A stretch of 64,000 nt of DNA, taken from assembly GCF_000203795.2 (NCBI RefSeq), contig NW_006281116.1:327195-391194 (forward strand). The letters are read 5' to 3'. The position numbers were made by a program, and so were the translations under genes. The notes below the pieces were generated by a model. That model was given only the letters and a program-made list of their open reading frames with translations, did not search any database and was not told where the DNA came from. Of the stretch, positions 35,780 to 47,183 are shown piece after piece (positions within the stretch are counted from its first letter, which is position 1; every line of letters begins with the position of its first letter). This DNA comes from Batrachochytrium dendrobatidis JAM81. Taxonomy: Eukaryota > Chytridiomycota > Chytridiomycetes > Rhizophydiales.

Positions 35780-37092
35780 CTAATTCGGTTCTTGAAATTC
35801 TAAACCATGCTTTTTCATAAACTTTTTCAATTGTTGTCTGAAATTATATACTTTTATGCACGACTTTTCATACTCTTGTTTCGATATCTTTTGAATTTTT
35901 GGGTCGTACTCTAGCCCTGATATTTCTTCCCCTCTTTCTAGCGCTAACTGTTGCTTCAATCCAATGGCTTCATAATCACAATATTTTTTGTGTTTTTTGT
36001 TTCGTAATTCTTTAGACTCTACAAGCCTTTGTTTTAGACCATCAAAAGTTATTCGATCTTTTTTGCTCAATCCAGTCACTTGATTTGAACTAGTATTAGC
36101 AGACTCGCCTTCGTTCATTGGTTGTTGTTGGTCTTGACTGGAAGTACTTGGAATGGTCTGATCGATTGGCCGTTTCCGACCTCGTTTGGGAGTGCCTGAA
36201 CTGGTCTGATCAGCTGGCCGTTTCGACTTTGTTTTGAAGTGCCTGAACTGGTCTGATCAATTCGTCGTTTCCGACTTCGTTTTGGAGTACTTGGACTGGG
36301 CTGATCAATCTGCTGTTGCTGGTCTTTGTCGGAAATATTTAAATCAGTTGCATCCATTAGGTGTTGCTGAGTTTGGTCGGGGATACTTGAACTGGGTTGA
36401 TCAGCTGGTTGTTGTTGGTCTTGGTCGGATGTGTTTGGACCGACTTGATCAATTGGGTCAGGAACTTGACTGGGAGTATTTAAACCAGCTATATCAAACA
36501 GTTCTTGCCAGTCTTCAAAAGTGTTTGAATTGACTTCATCTATTAGGCGTTGCCAGTCTTTGTCAGTGATGCCTGGACCGGGTTCATCAGTTGATTGTTT
36601 CCGACTTTGTTTGGAAGCACTCGGACTGGGTTGATCCATCGATTGTTTCCGACTTTGTTTGGAAATGCTTGAACCGTGTTCATCAATCGGCCGTTTTCGA
36701 CTTCGTTTGGGAGTGCTCGGACTGGGTTCATCAATTGGTTGATGCTGGTCTTGGTTATAAATATTTGAATCGGGTTTATCAGCTGTATCAGATACTTTAC
36801 TGAAAGTGCTTGAACTGGGTTGATTCACCGTATTTTGCCAGTCTTGGTCAGATGTGTTTGGATCAATCGAATCAAATAGGTATTTCCAGTCTTCGTCAAG
36901 AATGCTTAAATTAACTGCATCAATTATACTTTGCCAGTCTTCGGAAGTGCCTGTATTAGGTTCATTGGTTGGATCAGACGCTTGACTCGAAGTACTTGAT
37001 GCTTGGAGTGAACCATCGTTATCAGTCGGGATCAATATTGCATTAGTGGTTGCTGCCGCACTCAGTACAAGTAAAATATCAACCAATTTCAT
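35780..37092 (-). CDS. Predicted secreted repeat protein with NLS-like modules, frame broken near 36223
   Basis: The minus-strand ATG at 37092 gives MKLVDILLVLSAAATTNA, a good signal peptide. The mature part is a string of degenerate modules rich in Asp, Gln, Pro and Ser, of the type (S/D)QPSPSTPKRSRKR(P/R)IDE and DKDWQRLIDE or EDWQELFD. At least three modules end in the basic cluster KRSRKR or SKQSRKQ. Near 36223 one G is missing relative to the other modules, so the frame shifts; the shifted frame soon stops, while the expected frame continues with KRGRKRPIDQTIPSTSS into a lysine-rich tail (MNEGESANTSSNQ to EFQEPN, stop at 35780). Either a sequencing slip or a recent mutation. Low-complexity, no known domain. 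Could be a secreted, nucleus-directed effector, which is inference. Confidence 0.65.
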
Positions 37093-38324
37093 CAGACTGG
37101 TCAATGGGCTCAAACTATTAATACAAAAGTAGAGTATTGAGATTGGTGTCAATTATAGGATTGAACTCAATTGATTGTATTTGTATGTTTTGTATATCGA
37201 ACCAACCCTTTTAGGTTAACCAATTATACAGGGTTACTTGATTGCTTGTAATGAGCAACTATCAAACTAGACAGTATGCTGCTCCCTAATCACAATATTA
37301 TATTGATCAATTTGATGATCATGTTGATTAGATTATGCTTTTACGACCCTTTGATCAGGTATATTGAAAAGCACACCCTTCATGAGTGTGTTGTGTAACC
37401 GCAAACGCTTTGTTTTACAACTGTACTCACGTAAAATGGATCACTTGTATTCATTCTGCAGTGACTGTATTCTACATTGCAATATGCAATGATTACTACA
37501 CATTAACTACTTGTTCAATATACAACAACCATCATCATATGACACACAATCAAACTATAGTGTTGAATCTACACTTTGTACACTCTTAGTAATCATACAT
37601 TGTATGGTCACCAAATTTGAACCCACATTCATGTATTGTGTTTGACTGTCAATGCTGTCAATACAACTCTGTACACACATTTGTTGTGTTCATCACCATC
37701 CAACTCAATCTCACCATTTCAATCAATCTTGGTCAATGTTGATGGTTTACACGCTAATTCATTATCCAATCTTGTCTGACATTATTATTGGCTTTAATCA
37801 CGTTTGGTTTGTACAACTGCCATGAGTTGTACTACCATTATCATTGTGTATTTGAACACCAAATATTCCAATACATCAATAATACCACAGTGTAAACAGT
37901 AATACAGTTGATCAGTATTGTGGCAAGACTTTTCATTCAAGTTTGTATTTGGAAATACTCGATGGTTTAATCACCACACACTGTTTGTAATGCAATTGTC
38001 ATTGATCTCATCTCATTCCAGTCCAGTCCATCTGATTTATGATGATGTTTAGTAATCCATTACCATGTGTTGTAGTAAACTAGTTTGTTTATTAAACCAA
38101 ATCTACAACGATCACATTCAGAATATTAATTTACAGTATTTCTAAATGCATGTTTGATAACAATCCAATTTTGTTACAAAAAACTGATCAAAACAATACT
38201 AAAATGGAACAACTCGTTTGTGTGTTTGACAACAATCCAAACATGAACAATTGTTGGAAATTGTTGGACATTCGCATGAATGAAATTGTCAAATCAAAAT
38301 TCAACTTTACTAATTTTATCAAAC
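37093..38324. other. AT-rich stretch without supported gene
   Basis: The left end carries the promoter of the secreted repeat protein. A MITE-like end lies at 37417-37442. The rest consists of short broken frames rich in Thr/Asn/Ile with no recognisable protein. The upstream region of the ARM-DUF4246 gene lies at the right end. Confidence 0.45.
37417..37442 (+). repeat. Isolated MITE-like terminus
   Basis: TTACAACTGTACTCACGTAA followed by AATGGA matches the terminal repeat at 22011 with a few changes and is preceded by TTT. No partner end is seen nearby. Confidence 0.4.
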
Positions 38325-41300
38325 ATGGATTGTGTTGATATCATGAAAGAGTTTATCAAACACCTGGAAGATTTGGAACTGTTAACAACAGATGATCAAC
38401 TAGACAAGGCTGATGAAATATGGGACAGACTGCTTGTATTGCTATTGGAGTTGGAAGAACAGAATCGCAGTAAGTTTAATAGCAGTTGGATTATTGATGA
38501 ATTCAAACTGTTGCTGACTTTGTGTTGGTTTGAAATGGCATGATCTACAAATGTAGTGCAGCACTTACAGAGGATTGAATTGGAAGATATCATAACCAAG
38601 TATTTGGAGTATAATCAACCCAGTTTACAGGTATTCATATATTGTAACAATAATGGATTGTTCATGACTAAACTAATCAACATGTGTTGTGTAGATCCAA
38701 ATAATGAAGTTTACTAAAGTATTTGCGATTGTGGTGTACTATGATCATGAGTTCAAAATATCACATCGACTAAACAGCCAAATTGTACAACTCATGCAAT
38801 CACCAAACCGTCAAGTCAAAATGATGGCAAGTCATGATTGATCTTGATCAAATGATTGTCATTCAACTCATCTAGTGTCGATATGCATATAGGCGATAAA
38901 AGCATGTAAAAAGTTGTTCAATTGTAGACACTGGAGTGAGGAGTGTAAATTTGACATCAAGCCAATGGTTGAGATTATTGTTCACGAGTCTGATCAAGAA
39001 ATGCTCAGATTGGCGATTGACCTGTTCTTGCAAGTTTGTCATGAGATTGATGATGAAAATGTATGTTTACAATGATACAATATTGGATCAGTTTGGACAG
39101 CGTCATGTTGATCTGATTGTATACTTGACATTGAACAATATCATTAGTTTGGCATCGTGGTATCAAGACTTGTTTCACGACTGGAATCATCCAATGGTCT
39201 AGTTGCTGTTGGGTTTATCAAAAATCTTCAAACCATGTATCGGAGTATTCATCGTGATAACCCAGTAAAAGCAGCAGAATGTGGCATCATTCCAGCAATA
39301 GTCAATACGCTCAGGTATGTGGTGTTATGCATGAATGTGTGTCCAGTCATTACAATTGGTAAATTTGACATGGTTGGATTGACATGACATGAATACAGGA
39401 GTGTCGATCAAGCAGTGATTGATCAAAGTATCGATACTATTCAGAGTTTTTGCAACTATGTAAATTGTGAAGTGATTTCAGCCGAGTTTATAAGATCGGG
39501 TTTGATTCAAATGCTTAGCGACTTGTATACCAAATACAGCGACAACTCTGAACTGAAAACACGCATGATCGAAGTAGCTGGAAGAGTTGCATCCAAAATG
39601 CGCGACTTTCCTGTATCACTTGCACGATCGTCGATTTTTGAGCAATTGACGATATCAATATGCAATCTCAGTATGGATGACTCTTTGTACCTGTTGAATC
39701 ATGTCAACGACATGATTCAGAAATCTACAAACAAGGCCGAGATGATCAAGGTGTTTCAAGAATATGAAATTGTAAAGCAACTCAACACTATTCTTTCACG
39801 TAGAAATATAGATCTATATGATTATGGTAGTGACACTAGTATTGTAAACCTACTCAAAACACTTGTTGATTTTGCCGACAATCATCCCGACAGTTCAATA
39901 CGTACCGAGTTGGATCAAGGCATGATATTTGAAAGTTTAATGGCTGTTGCAAAATCGGATGATACTCACTACACAAACAAAAGGGTTGCTGGCCAGATCA
40001 TTGAAACGTGTTTCCAGCATCGGGTTCATGTTGCTAGTTCAAGTATTCGGCCATACAACGACAATGCCGAAATTGATACGAGGTCTGGAATGGCCGGAGA
40101 TACACAGAAGAGGTGCGCACACTTGTCGAGATGCGGTATATCCAATATCTTCATTCTATACTTTGCAAACCCATGTGGTGGATCGATATCACAAACCAGC
40201 ATATTGTGGAGCAATGGAGGGTCGACTCACTCGGTCAGAATATATCACCATCAACATTTAATCTTGCATTGGAACAACTCGAGTTTTTTGTCAAACAGCT
40301 TGTTTGTAGTGGCAGTGATGGATTGGGCACAATTGTCCCAGGACCTGTTGAACTGACGTATATACTGGACAATGGCATACCTGACAATGTATACACGCGA
40401 TTGATGACAAATGTATCGGATATTGAAGATGGATCAAATCACAACACTGGTCAAATGGTGCACAATCTGATTGATGCATCAATGTACAGTGTTGTATATG
40501 GACAAACGATGATTGCACCACTGAGGATACGACTCAAATACACCACAATGGTACCATGCGATATATTGTTATCGACTCGACTTGTTTCAGATATGCCCAT
40601 CATTGACGGCGATTCCAAGTTTATATCACGCAAGTTCCAATGGCTTCCGAGTGAATTCCGTGTCGAACAGGATGGCAGTGTGACCATCAACTCATACATC
40701 AACAATCTGAATCCGATATGGCATCGAGACATGTACAAATGCATTGCCAAAATATTCAAATGTTTTGTCCCAATGTTTGAAAGTCTGTTCAGAACGATGG
40801 ATCCAATGTTCAAGTATATTAATATTCGCAATGGCACAAAGGGATATGAACCACCAAGCCAGTCAGATCATGATGATATGCAGCCAGACACTCGAGTCAT
40901 TCGTCCCGTGTATGTACCAATACTTCCGAAACATTTTGAATCCAAATATGAATCGGCAAAACCAGTATCACTGCGTGGTCGTAATCTGCAAGTCATTGTC
41001 AAACTCACCAACATTCAACTGACACCATCCAAACCTAAATACGACGAGGGAAACTGGCACATTGAAGGTCCAATTAACGAATCGATTGTTGCAACTGGAC
41101 TGTATTACTACGACGTGGAAAATATCACCACACCCAAACTCGATTTCCGCGTGGCTGTTTATTGTTTTGATTATCAAGGAGCATCTGATATGTATTGGAA
41201 AGATGTGTATGACATTGATCAAGAATCACCACAGAATCAGTATATAGGATCGCTTGAAGTATCAAATGGTCGATGTGTAGTTTATCCCAATCGATACCAA

Positions 41301-41615
41301 CACAAAGAACAATCATTTGAACTTGCAGATCCAACTCAACCAGGACATTGCAAGATTCTGACATTTTTTGTAGTGAATCCAGCATGTCGGATTGTTTCGA
41401 CTGCGCATGTGGCTCCACAACAACCACAATGGTACAACTCGAGTCTTGACAAGACACCCATACTGCCTGAACTGTGGAATGATGCCACGCAGTATATTCA
41501 AGGTGTTCAATCACCAGCTAAAGCCAAACGCTATCGAGATGAATTGACAAGTGACCGAACTCGAATCATAAGAGCATACAACAAATACATATATGAGCAG
41601 GCGTATAGTGATTGA
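38325..41615 (+). CDS. Armadillo-like / DUF4246 fusion protein
   Basis: Seven exons join in frame: 38325-38469, 38557-38630, 38695-38826, 38893-39060, 39148-39314, 39399-40023 and 40083-41615, giving 947 residues. The first 435 or so are helical armadillo/HEAT-like repeats (AIKACKKLFNCRHWSEECKF; PVKAAECGIIPAIVNTLR; DQSIDTIQSFCNYVNCEVIS). The C-terminal 510 residues are DUF4246, recognisable by KPMWWIDITNQHIVEQWR, LQVIVKLTNIQLTPSKP, NWHIEGPINESIVATGLYYY, NRYQHKEQSFELADPTQPGH and APQQPQWY. DUF4246 is a fungal family of unknown function, thought to have a cupin/2OG-oxygenase-like fold. The intron after 38826 is of GC-AG type. The last intron (40024-40082) has a weak donor (GTTCAT), so the fusion rests on that junction. 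Confidence 0.72.
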
Positions 41616-42257
41616 TGGTGGATTATGAGGTTGTGATTTTACAACAATGATTTGCAATGCCAGTCAGATCTATGCAATTAAATGGATCGAATAAATTGAA
41701 TGAATTGAATCAATCATGTCAATCATGACAGTGATTGTTGATTATATTGACTGATTGTGTACAATTGATTGATACAAGTGATATGGATGCATCATTCGGT
41801 GTTGTTGAATCAGATCATTGCTTGATTCTGTCAATGTGATCAAATGGATTACTACAAAACTGGACATGCTCAAGTTGAATCAAGTATTGAATCGAGTATT
41901 GGATTGATATTTACACACAACCACAATTACAACCACAATTGCAATCAGCACAGTCTGAATATTAGACATTTGAACATCACGTATCGAGTTGTGGATAAAT
42001 GCGAGTTGTCATATTGGACTGTTTTTGTAGTTTATTAATGATTTGATTCACGACTGTTTGAATTCAAGGCTCAATATGGATTACAACTGGATTGTCGTTG
42101 TTTCCATTTGGAATGACAAATCTGTCAATGTGTTGATTGATTGCTAGTCCATTGTCCAAATAATAATCAATTCCACCAGCAATAGTGTCCGTCACATTCG
42201 AGTTGTTGGGAAATACTTTTGATAGTTTTGGTTAGATTGAACAGTCTGGTTTAGTCA
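41616..42257. other. Low-complexity intergenic DNA
   Basis: Rich in short CAA/TTG and ATTGA repeats, for example the CACAACCACAATTACAACCA run around 41915. No coding, RNA or mobile signal recognised. Confidence 0.5.
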
Positions 42258-43631
42258 AGTAAACCAATATCTCCATAAACATGTGCTGTAAAGTTGTTTC
42301 ATTTGGAAAACCGCATGACGAAACAGATTCCAATACATTGGTCGATATTGATGAGACAACATTGCGTATGAGTTTTTGAAGAGACAAATGTTGTGATGGA
42401 AAGCAGTTTGTGAATGTCCATTTGAATAGTATTTTTTGACCAACAGCAAAGTAAAAGCAAGTTCAAGATCGGACGACTCCATCAATATTCCAGCCTTTTG
42501 AGTGATGAATAAGATTCCATATTTTGTTGGGTTTCCAAGTTGTCCAATCGATGATTTTTGTCAGGCATTTCTTGAGTAACAGTTTAAAACCATTTCTAAT
42601 CAGATCTGAATGCTCGCTTCCAAAACAACGAGTCATACCCAACATGGAATTGTTTGATAGACAGTATTGTAGTAGATCTGCTCGAGTGGGTTCAATGTTG
42701 TTTAAACATTGTGTTTTTAGATCATCAATCGACACACACAGCGCACCAACAAGACCATCACATTCCGTTACAAGAACATGTTTCAAGGTCTCATTGTTCA
42801 TGTTGTTTGGCAACCCAATAACGAGTAAATCCAGAAATTCATGGAATTCATGGAATTCACAGAGTTTGGCTGGAATAAGTAGAAAATCACTTTTCAAGAC
42901 CTGAAAGACTACCGAGTTCAACAGGACTTGAAATTCCTCCAACAAAAAGATGGTTTGATGCAATGATAAATCGCATGCTTAATGACAACCAACTCAGCGA
43001 TGCTTTGATTAAAAGTCTCCATAAACTTGTGTCTTGTAATTACTGTTGAGCATCATCAAGAAACAACAGTTTTACCCTTTCCAATTCTATCCGTTGTTGT
43101 TTGGAATAATCAATGCATTTCCAACAAAAGTGTCGTGCAATGTTGTCCAAGAAACAAATCCAAATGACATTTGTTTGAGACTATGTTGATACATATTAAT
43201 GAATATAGGTTTTGCAGAATCAGATGAACAAGTCAATATGACAAACCGATACTCAAACCAAGTATACGAGTTTGTCAAGTTGATCAGGTCTTTTGAGATG
43301 ATTTGTAGAAACATTGATACCATTGATCTGGATAGTTTTCTTGAAATAATTGTATGAACCAGTGATTGTTGGGTTTGAGCCAACATCATTCTTGGATTTG
43401 ATGATGAGTGGACTGGATCCAACAGTCCCATTTGTTACAAGTGCAGCAAGCGAGTCCCATGCGTTGTAGTTGGTCTCCACCCCATCCATCACATAGTGGA
43501 GTGATGAGTTCCGAGTCAGTGTTACCGAGAAGCGACCCTGGTCTTGCTTGAAAGGCTGCAATTAGTGTTGAAACATCGCCAAGTGGCCTTTTGATATCCA
43601 ATTCTCCATCAAAGTGAGTTTCTATTTCCAT
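42258..43631 (-). pseudogene. Decayed CRN/RHS-like P-loop NTPase gene
   Basis: The minus-strand ATG at 43631 opens MEIETHFDGELDIKRPLGDV and the frame then shifts to KQDQGRFSVTLTRNSSLHYV and DGVETNYNAWDSLAALVTNG. After more breaks, a Walker-B-like segment KLLFLDDAQQ precedes SLWRLLIKASLSWLSLSMRF and IIASNHLFVGGISSPVELG, the pattern of sensor regions in RHS/Crinkler ATPases. A last long frame (42963-42463) contains NNETLKHVLVTECDGLVGAL, LLQYCLSNNSMLGMTRCF and WTTWKPNKIWNLIHHSKGW. No intact Walker A is seen. The order of pieces is collinear with one former gene of about 450 residues that lost its frame several times. Confidence 0.5.
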
Positions 43632-44281
43632 TGGTTGGTTGTTGAGGTATTGAATGTAAAGTGTTTTCCATTTAGTTTGTAAAAGAGACGAAATTGGACT
43701 TTAAATCCAAAATTTAATGGCGTGTGAAGAATGAGACAAATTCACACTTTGAATTAAGCAATTTTGTGTGGAATTACAATCAAATTGTATTCATTTGTCA
43801 TGTGTTTATTTGTATTATTCAATCAAGTGTCAATTCAACTCAACAATTGATTACGTCATTCATATAATGACTCGAGTCTTTTATTCAACATTTTAATATT
43901 CAATTATTGTTAATCATTCAATTGTTGGATTAGTAAATGTGCCACAAAACATGCATTTACATGCTGAATCTGACAAGTGGATGTGGATTGTTCCAATCAA
44001 CAATTGTATTGGATCGACTGCAATATTATCATTGATTGCAGTCACTGTTGACCAATACATTGTAATACATTGTCAGTCTCGACATCAACATTGTCATTCA
44101 TGTCAAGTTGTGTGTAGTTGCTAATATTACACCATAACAATACTGTGTCAACTTTCGAGTCCTGTGATACATCGTTTCAACTATGACTGGATCGAGGTTG
44201 ATCACTTGTCAATACACGGGTCAGTTGTATAATCGTACAACTGTTGGTTAACCAATGTTTGACTGTCAATATTTGAATCAT
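43632..44281. other. AT-rich stretch, no gene seen
   Basis: Contains the upstream region of the decayed NTPase and many short CAATTG and TCAATC repeats. No protein-like frame longer than about 60 codons, and none recognised. Confidence 0.45.
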
Positions 44282-45311
44282 GAATATTGTCCAACATATA
44301 CAACACCGATATTCAATACATCACACATGTATACACTGCATATACAAACGGTAGCAATGACCAATCAAAACAACCAGTGACAGAGTTACTTATCAACATA
44401 TACTCGATCATCAGTCGAATCTGCATATATCAACCAGTTGCAACATGTCATAATCAATGTGGATTGTATTGTCCACCAATCGATCATGACAGCTAATCAA
44501 TACCAATCATGTAGTCAATACAATCACCAACATATCGATGATTGTTGACTGGCAATTACAACTCGTCAATTGTATCCAATGTTACAGGTGATGCACATCT
44601 GATTACTGCAAATCAACAACTTGTCAATCATATCATAGTGTGTATTGCCAACAGACCATGCAACTACAAATCAATGTATACGTGATCAACATTTGATATT
44701 TGATGGTGATGAACCAACCATGATTGATTGTATCATACAACTAATACAGTTGCATTGTCTGGTATTGATGATCGACCCACTCATGTCAAACAGTAACCAA
44801 TGTGTGTGTATCGAGTTTGGGTTGCATGGACACATCAATATGTTTGATAACGAGTCCAACGTGATGATACAAACCCAATATTATATGAATATCCAAGTTG
44901 ATGAATCAAGTCGAGGTTTGCAAAGTGTCAATATGTCAGGTCAATCAAACGAACCAGTCAACCGTTATATTGTGACTAGTGATGGCACGGTTTGAATGTC
45001 AACGAGTTAGACAGTCGACAATATGGGTGATTGTGATTTGGTCAAACCGCAATACTTGCATATCACTGAGTCGGTTTGGTGTGTGTGGTGTAAACACATA
45101 CTACTGGATTGGTGCAATACGATCATGTCATACTATTGTATTGGTGACAATGTGATATTGAACAGATAAGATTTCGAGTGTTTGCAACATAACTGGAGTG
45201 GATGGACAATATTGCTTGTGTACCGTCATGTAATGATATCACCTGGAATGTGCTATGTAGTGACATCATAGTGCGGCAATATACTCTGGTCACCAATCTT
45301 GATATCAGGGT

Positions 45312-45530
45312 TTAAATCAAGCAACAAATCATAATATAAAGGGTGACCCTTTCAAAGTTACCTTGACATTGGTAGTAAATCACTATTAGCCCTGACAACA
45401 CAAATCCCTTAGAGCGGCTATTCAAGGAATATGCTTTTAATATTATCCGCTCAATAGTGGATATAAATACAATATAAAAATCAATGTGCTGAATGACAAT
45501 CATTACAACTTGCGCAACCAAACCAGTATA
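45312..45530 (+). promoter_or_regulatory. Promoter and leader of secreted coiled-coil gene A
   Basis: The 219 bp upstream of the ATG at 45531 contain a TATA-like GGATATAAATACAATATAAA at about 45460-45478. The region is nearly identical in the other arm (52073-52291), far more so than the coding sequences that follow. Promoter function is inferred from position and conservation. Confidence 0.55.
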
Positions 45531-46118
45531 ATGAAACTATCAATCACCATACTGTCATCGATCCTGGCTGTTTGCTCGGTTACTGTCGCCAATCCAGTCG
45601 ATCCCAGTTCGGCCACAAATGCTGAAGCTAGCACTTCAGCTGGTGGATCTAACTATCCGGTTTTTCCTACAAAAGATGGGCTTAAGAAATATTGCAGTCC
45701 ATTCGATACTACTCAAGTGCCGTTGATCACTGGTATTGCAAAAACTCGAGCTAGACTCGACAAAATGTTGAAAAGACTTGAAGGCGTACGTAATAAGGTT
45801 AGTGTTCAAAGAAAAGTGATTCTTGAAACGGAGCAAAAAGTCGATTCTCTGAAAAAAACTCCGGGTCAGTTGTTGAATGGTGCTGAAGCTGAGTATAATC
45901 TGCATCAAGAACTTCTTGAAGAACTTGAAGGACATCTGGAGGAACGTCTTAAGATAGCTTCGGGTATGGCTGAGGAAAAAAATAATTTCAAGAAAACGCT
46001 TATAGAGAACCTTTCGTCTAAATCATTGATGGGTAGTGATTCCTCACTGAGAATAGTTTCCGGATATAGTAAATGCTTCCATTATTTCTTTAATCATTTT
46101 ATAGAAGAATTGGAATAA
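45531..46118 (+). CDS. Small secreted coiled-coil protein A
   Basis: Single exon, 195 residues. MKLSITILSSILAVCSVTVA is a clear signal peptide with cleavage expected after the VANP region. A Ser/Ala-rich spacer leads to YPVFPTKDGLKKYCSPFDTT, then a long charged coiled coil (RLDKMLKRLEGVRNKVSVQR to LEERLKIASGMAEEKN), and a C-terminal motif VSGYSKCFHYFFNHF. Two cysteines (in KYCSPFDTT and GYSKCF) are shared with the paralogue at 51467-52072 and may form a disulfide. Predicted secreted protein of a chytrid lineage-specific family; no enzymatic motif. Function unknown, effector role possible. Confidence 0.8.
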   Translation: MKLSITILSSILAVCSVTVANPVDPSSATNAEASTSAGGSNYPVFPTKDGLKKYCSPFDTTQVPLITGIAKTRARLDKMLKRLEGVRNKVSVQRKVILETEQKVDSLKKTPGQLLNGAEAEYNLHQELLEELEGHLEERLKIASGMAEEKNNFKKTLIENLSSKSLMGSDSSLRIVSGYSKCFHYFFNHFIEELE

Positions 46119-46327
46119 TCCAAGCATGATGCAACTTTTCAATCAGACTCGTCACATTGCTGCAGTTCAAAGTGGACCATCAGCAATCTCATCTAGAATA
46201 TACTATAATGCAGCGTGTATTGCATGTTGGTTTACTTGTCATTTGTCATGCATCCAATTACATTCATTCAATAAACATCGTATATTGCCAAACCATAGTG
46301 TATTAGACTAATGACTTGATCATACTG

Positions 46328-46880
46328 TGTTGGAATAGCCAGACATACTTTTAAGCGGTAACCTGTGGCAAAACTAATTCTAGTAGCGCACACTTTAAAT
46401 CTTCAAATTAAACTCTTCATCACTACTAAGCCATATGCCTCGACTCCATTATCCTCATTTTTGGGATTCGTGCAACCACTAGCGGGTAACATAATGACAT
46501 TACATTGACATGACCAACCACAGGAATCGATACCATTGGATAGTTACTTTTGGTTACAACTGCTTATTATCAAGCATTATACTTGTTTGTGTTACAAGCC
46601 ACAAACAACCAATTACTATAGAAGCCAAGATATTTTTTATCAATAAACAACTTTTTAAACGATTTTGACTTTTTAATTACTTTATTATACCTTTTCACTA
46701 TTCCTGAAAAGACCAAGTCTGTTGATCTTGGATTACTGTGCAACTTTCATTACACTTTTGATTTGGTTTCTTGTGATAACTAGTTACAGTTGCAGTTACA
46801 TACTATACTATATTATATTTACTGTATCTTATCTACTATTACAATTTATACAAATCACAAAGCTCTGTAAAATTTGGACA
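46328..46880 (+). mobile_element. Solo-LTR-like sequence, copy 1
   Basis: Starts TGTTGGAATAGCCAGACATA, like Ty1/copia LTRs, and ends at TTTGGACA. The middle carries a TATA-like segment near 46615 and an AATAAA signal near 46643, in the order expected of an LTR. A diverged direct copy lies at 55805-56336. No gag-pol sequence is adjacent and no clear target-site duplication is seen, so this is a solo or degraded LTR. Confidence 0.5.
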
Positions 46881-47183
46881 AAATTCATGTATTGGATTAT
46901 CAGCATAATAAGCGCAGTATTTCAGTCATTCAGATTCCTTGTTTTGGAAATGATCATTTCTGTATCATTTTTTGCTGAAATGATAATCAGTGTGTCACTG
47001 TGAATCACTGTTTGAACCAAAGTCAATACTGCAAGCACTCGAGTGCTACTCCAATCAATTGAGTTGAACTGACATTGATATTGATATCAGCAAGAAATCC
47101 AATTGATTTCCAAGTTGAACGAGTTGATTCCAAAATATTGTTATCCACAAACATAAATGTCAATTGCAACACTTTTATCAAAT

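Larger units (their letters stand above)
44282..46327 (+). repeat. Inverted duplication, arm 1
   Basis: This 2.05 kb stretch recurs in reverse complement at 51222-53340. Landmarks in the same order are ACCGATATTCAATACATCAC (44306) and the TACTCGATCATCAGTCGAAT region (44400). The promoter and 5' region of the secreted-protein gene (45300-45530), the gene itself, and the GCAGCGTGTATTGCATGTTG tail (about 46210) follow. Homology ends exactly where the LTR-like sequence begins at 46328. The outer kilobase carries only decayed frames. Confidence 0.8.

Noticed and set aside
40024..40356. Read-through of the armadillo frame to 40356
   Set aside because: Past 40023 this frame overlaps the start of DUF4246, whose conserved KPMWW region lies in the other frame; the extra 110 codons have no protein-like pattern.
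40113..41615. DUF4246 part as a separate 500-residue gene starting at 40113
   Set aside because: That start would be GTG, not ATG, and a 59-bp intron joins it in frame to the upstream armadillo exons. An independent start at the ATG at 40131 is not excluded.
44645..44995. 116-codon frame in inverted arm 1
   Set aside because: The corresponding stretch in arm 2 is interrupted by stops and indels, so it is not maintained as a gene.
46940..46995. Imperfect palindrome GAAATGATCATTTC and following repeat as a hairpin RNA
   Set aside because: The arms are short and AT-rich, and nothing in the flanks suggests transcription; likely chance.
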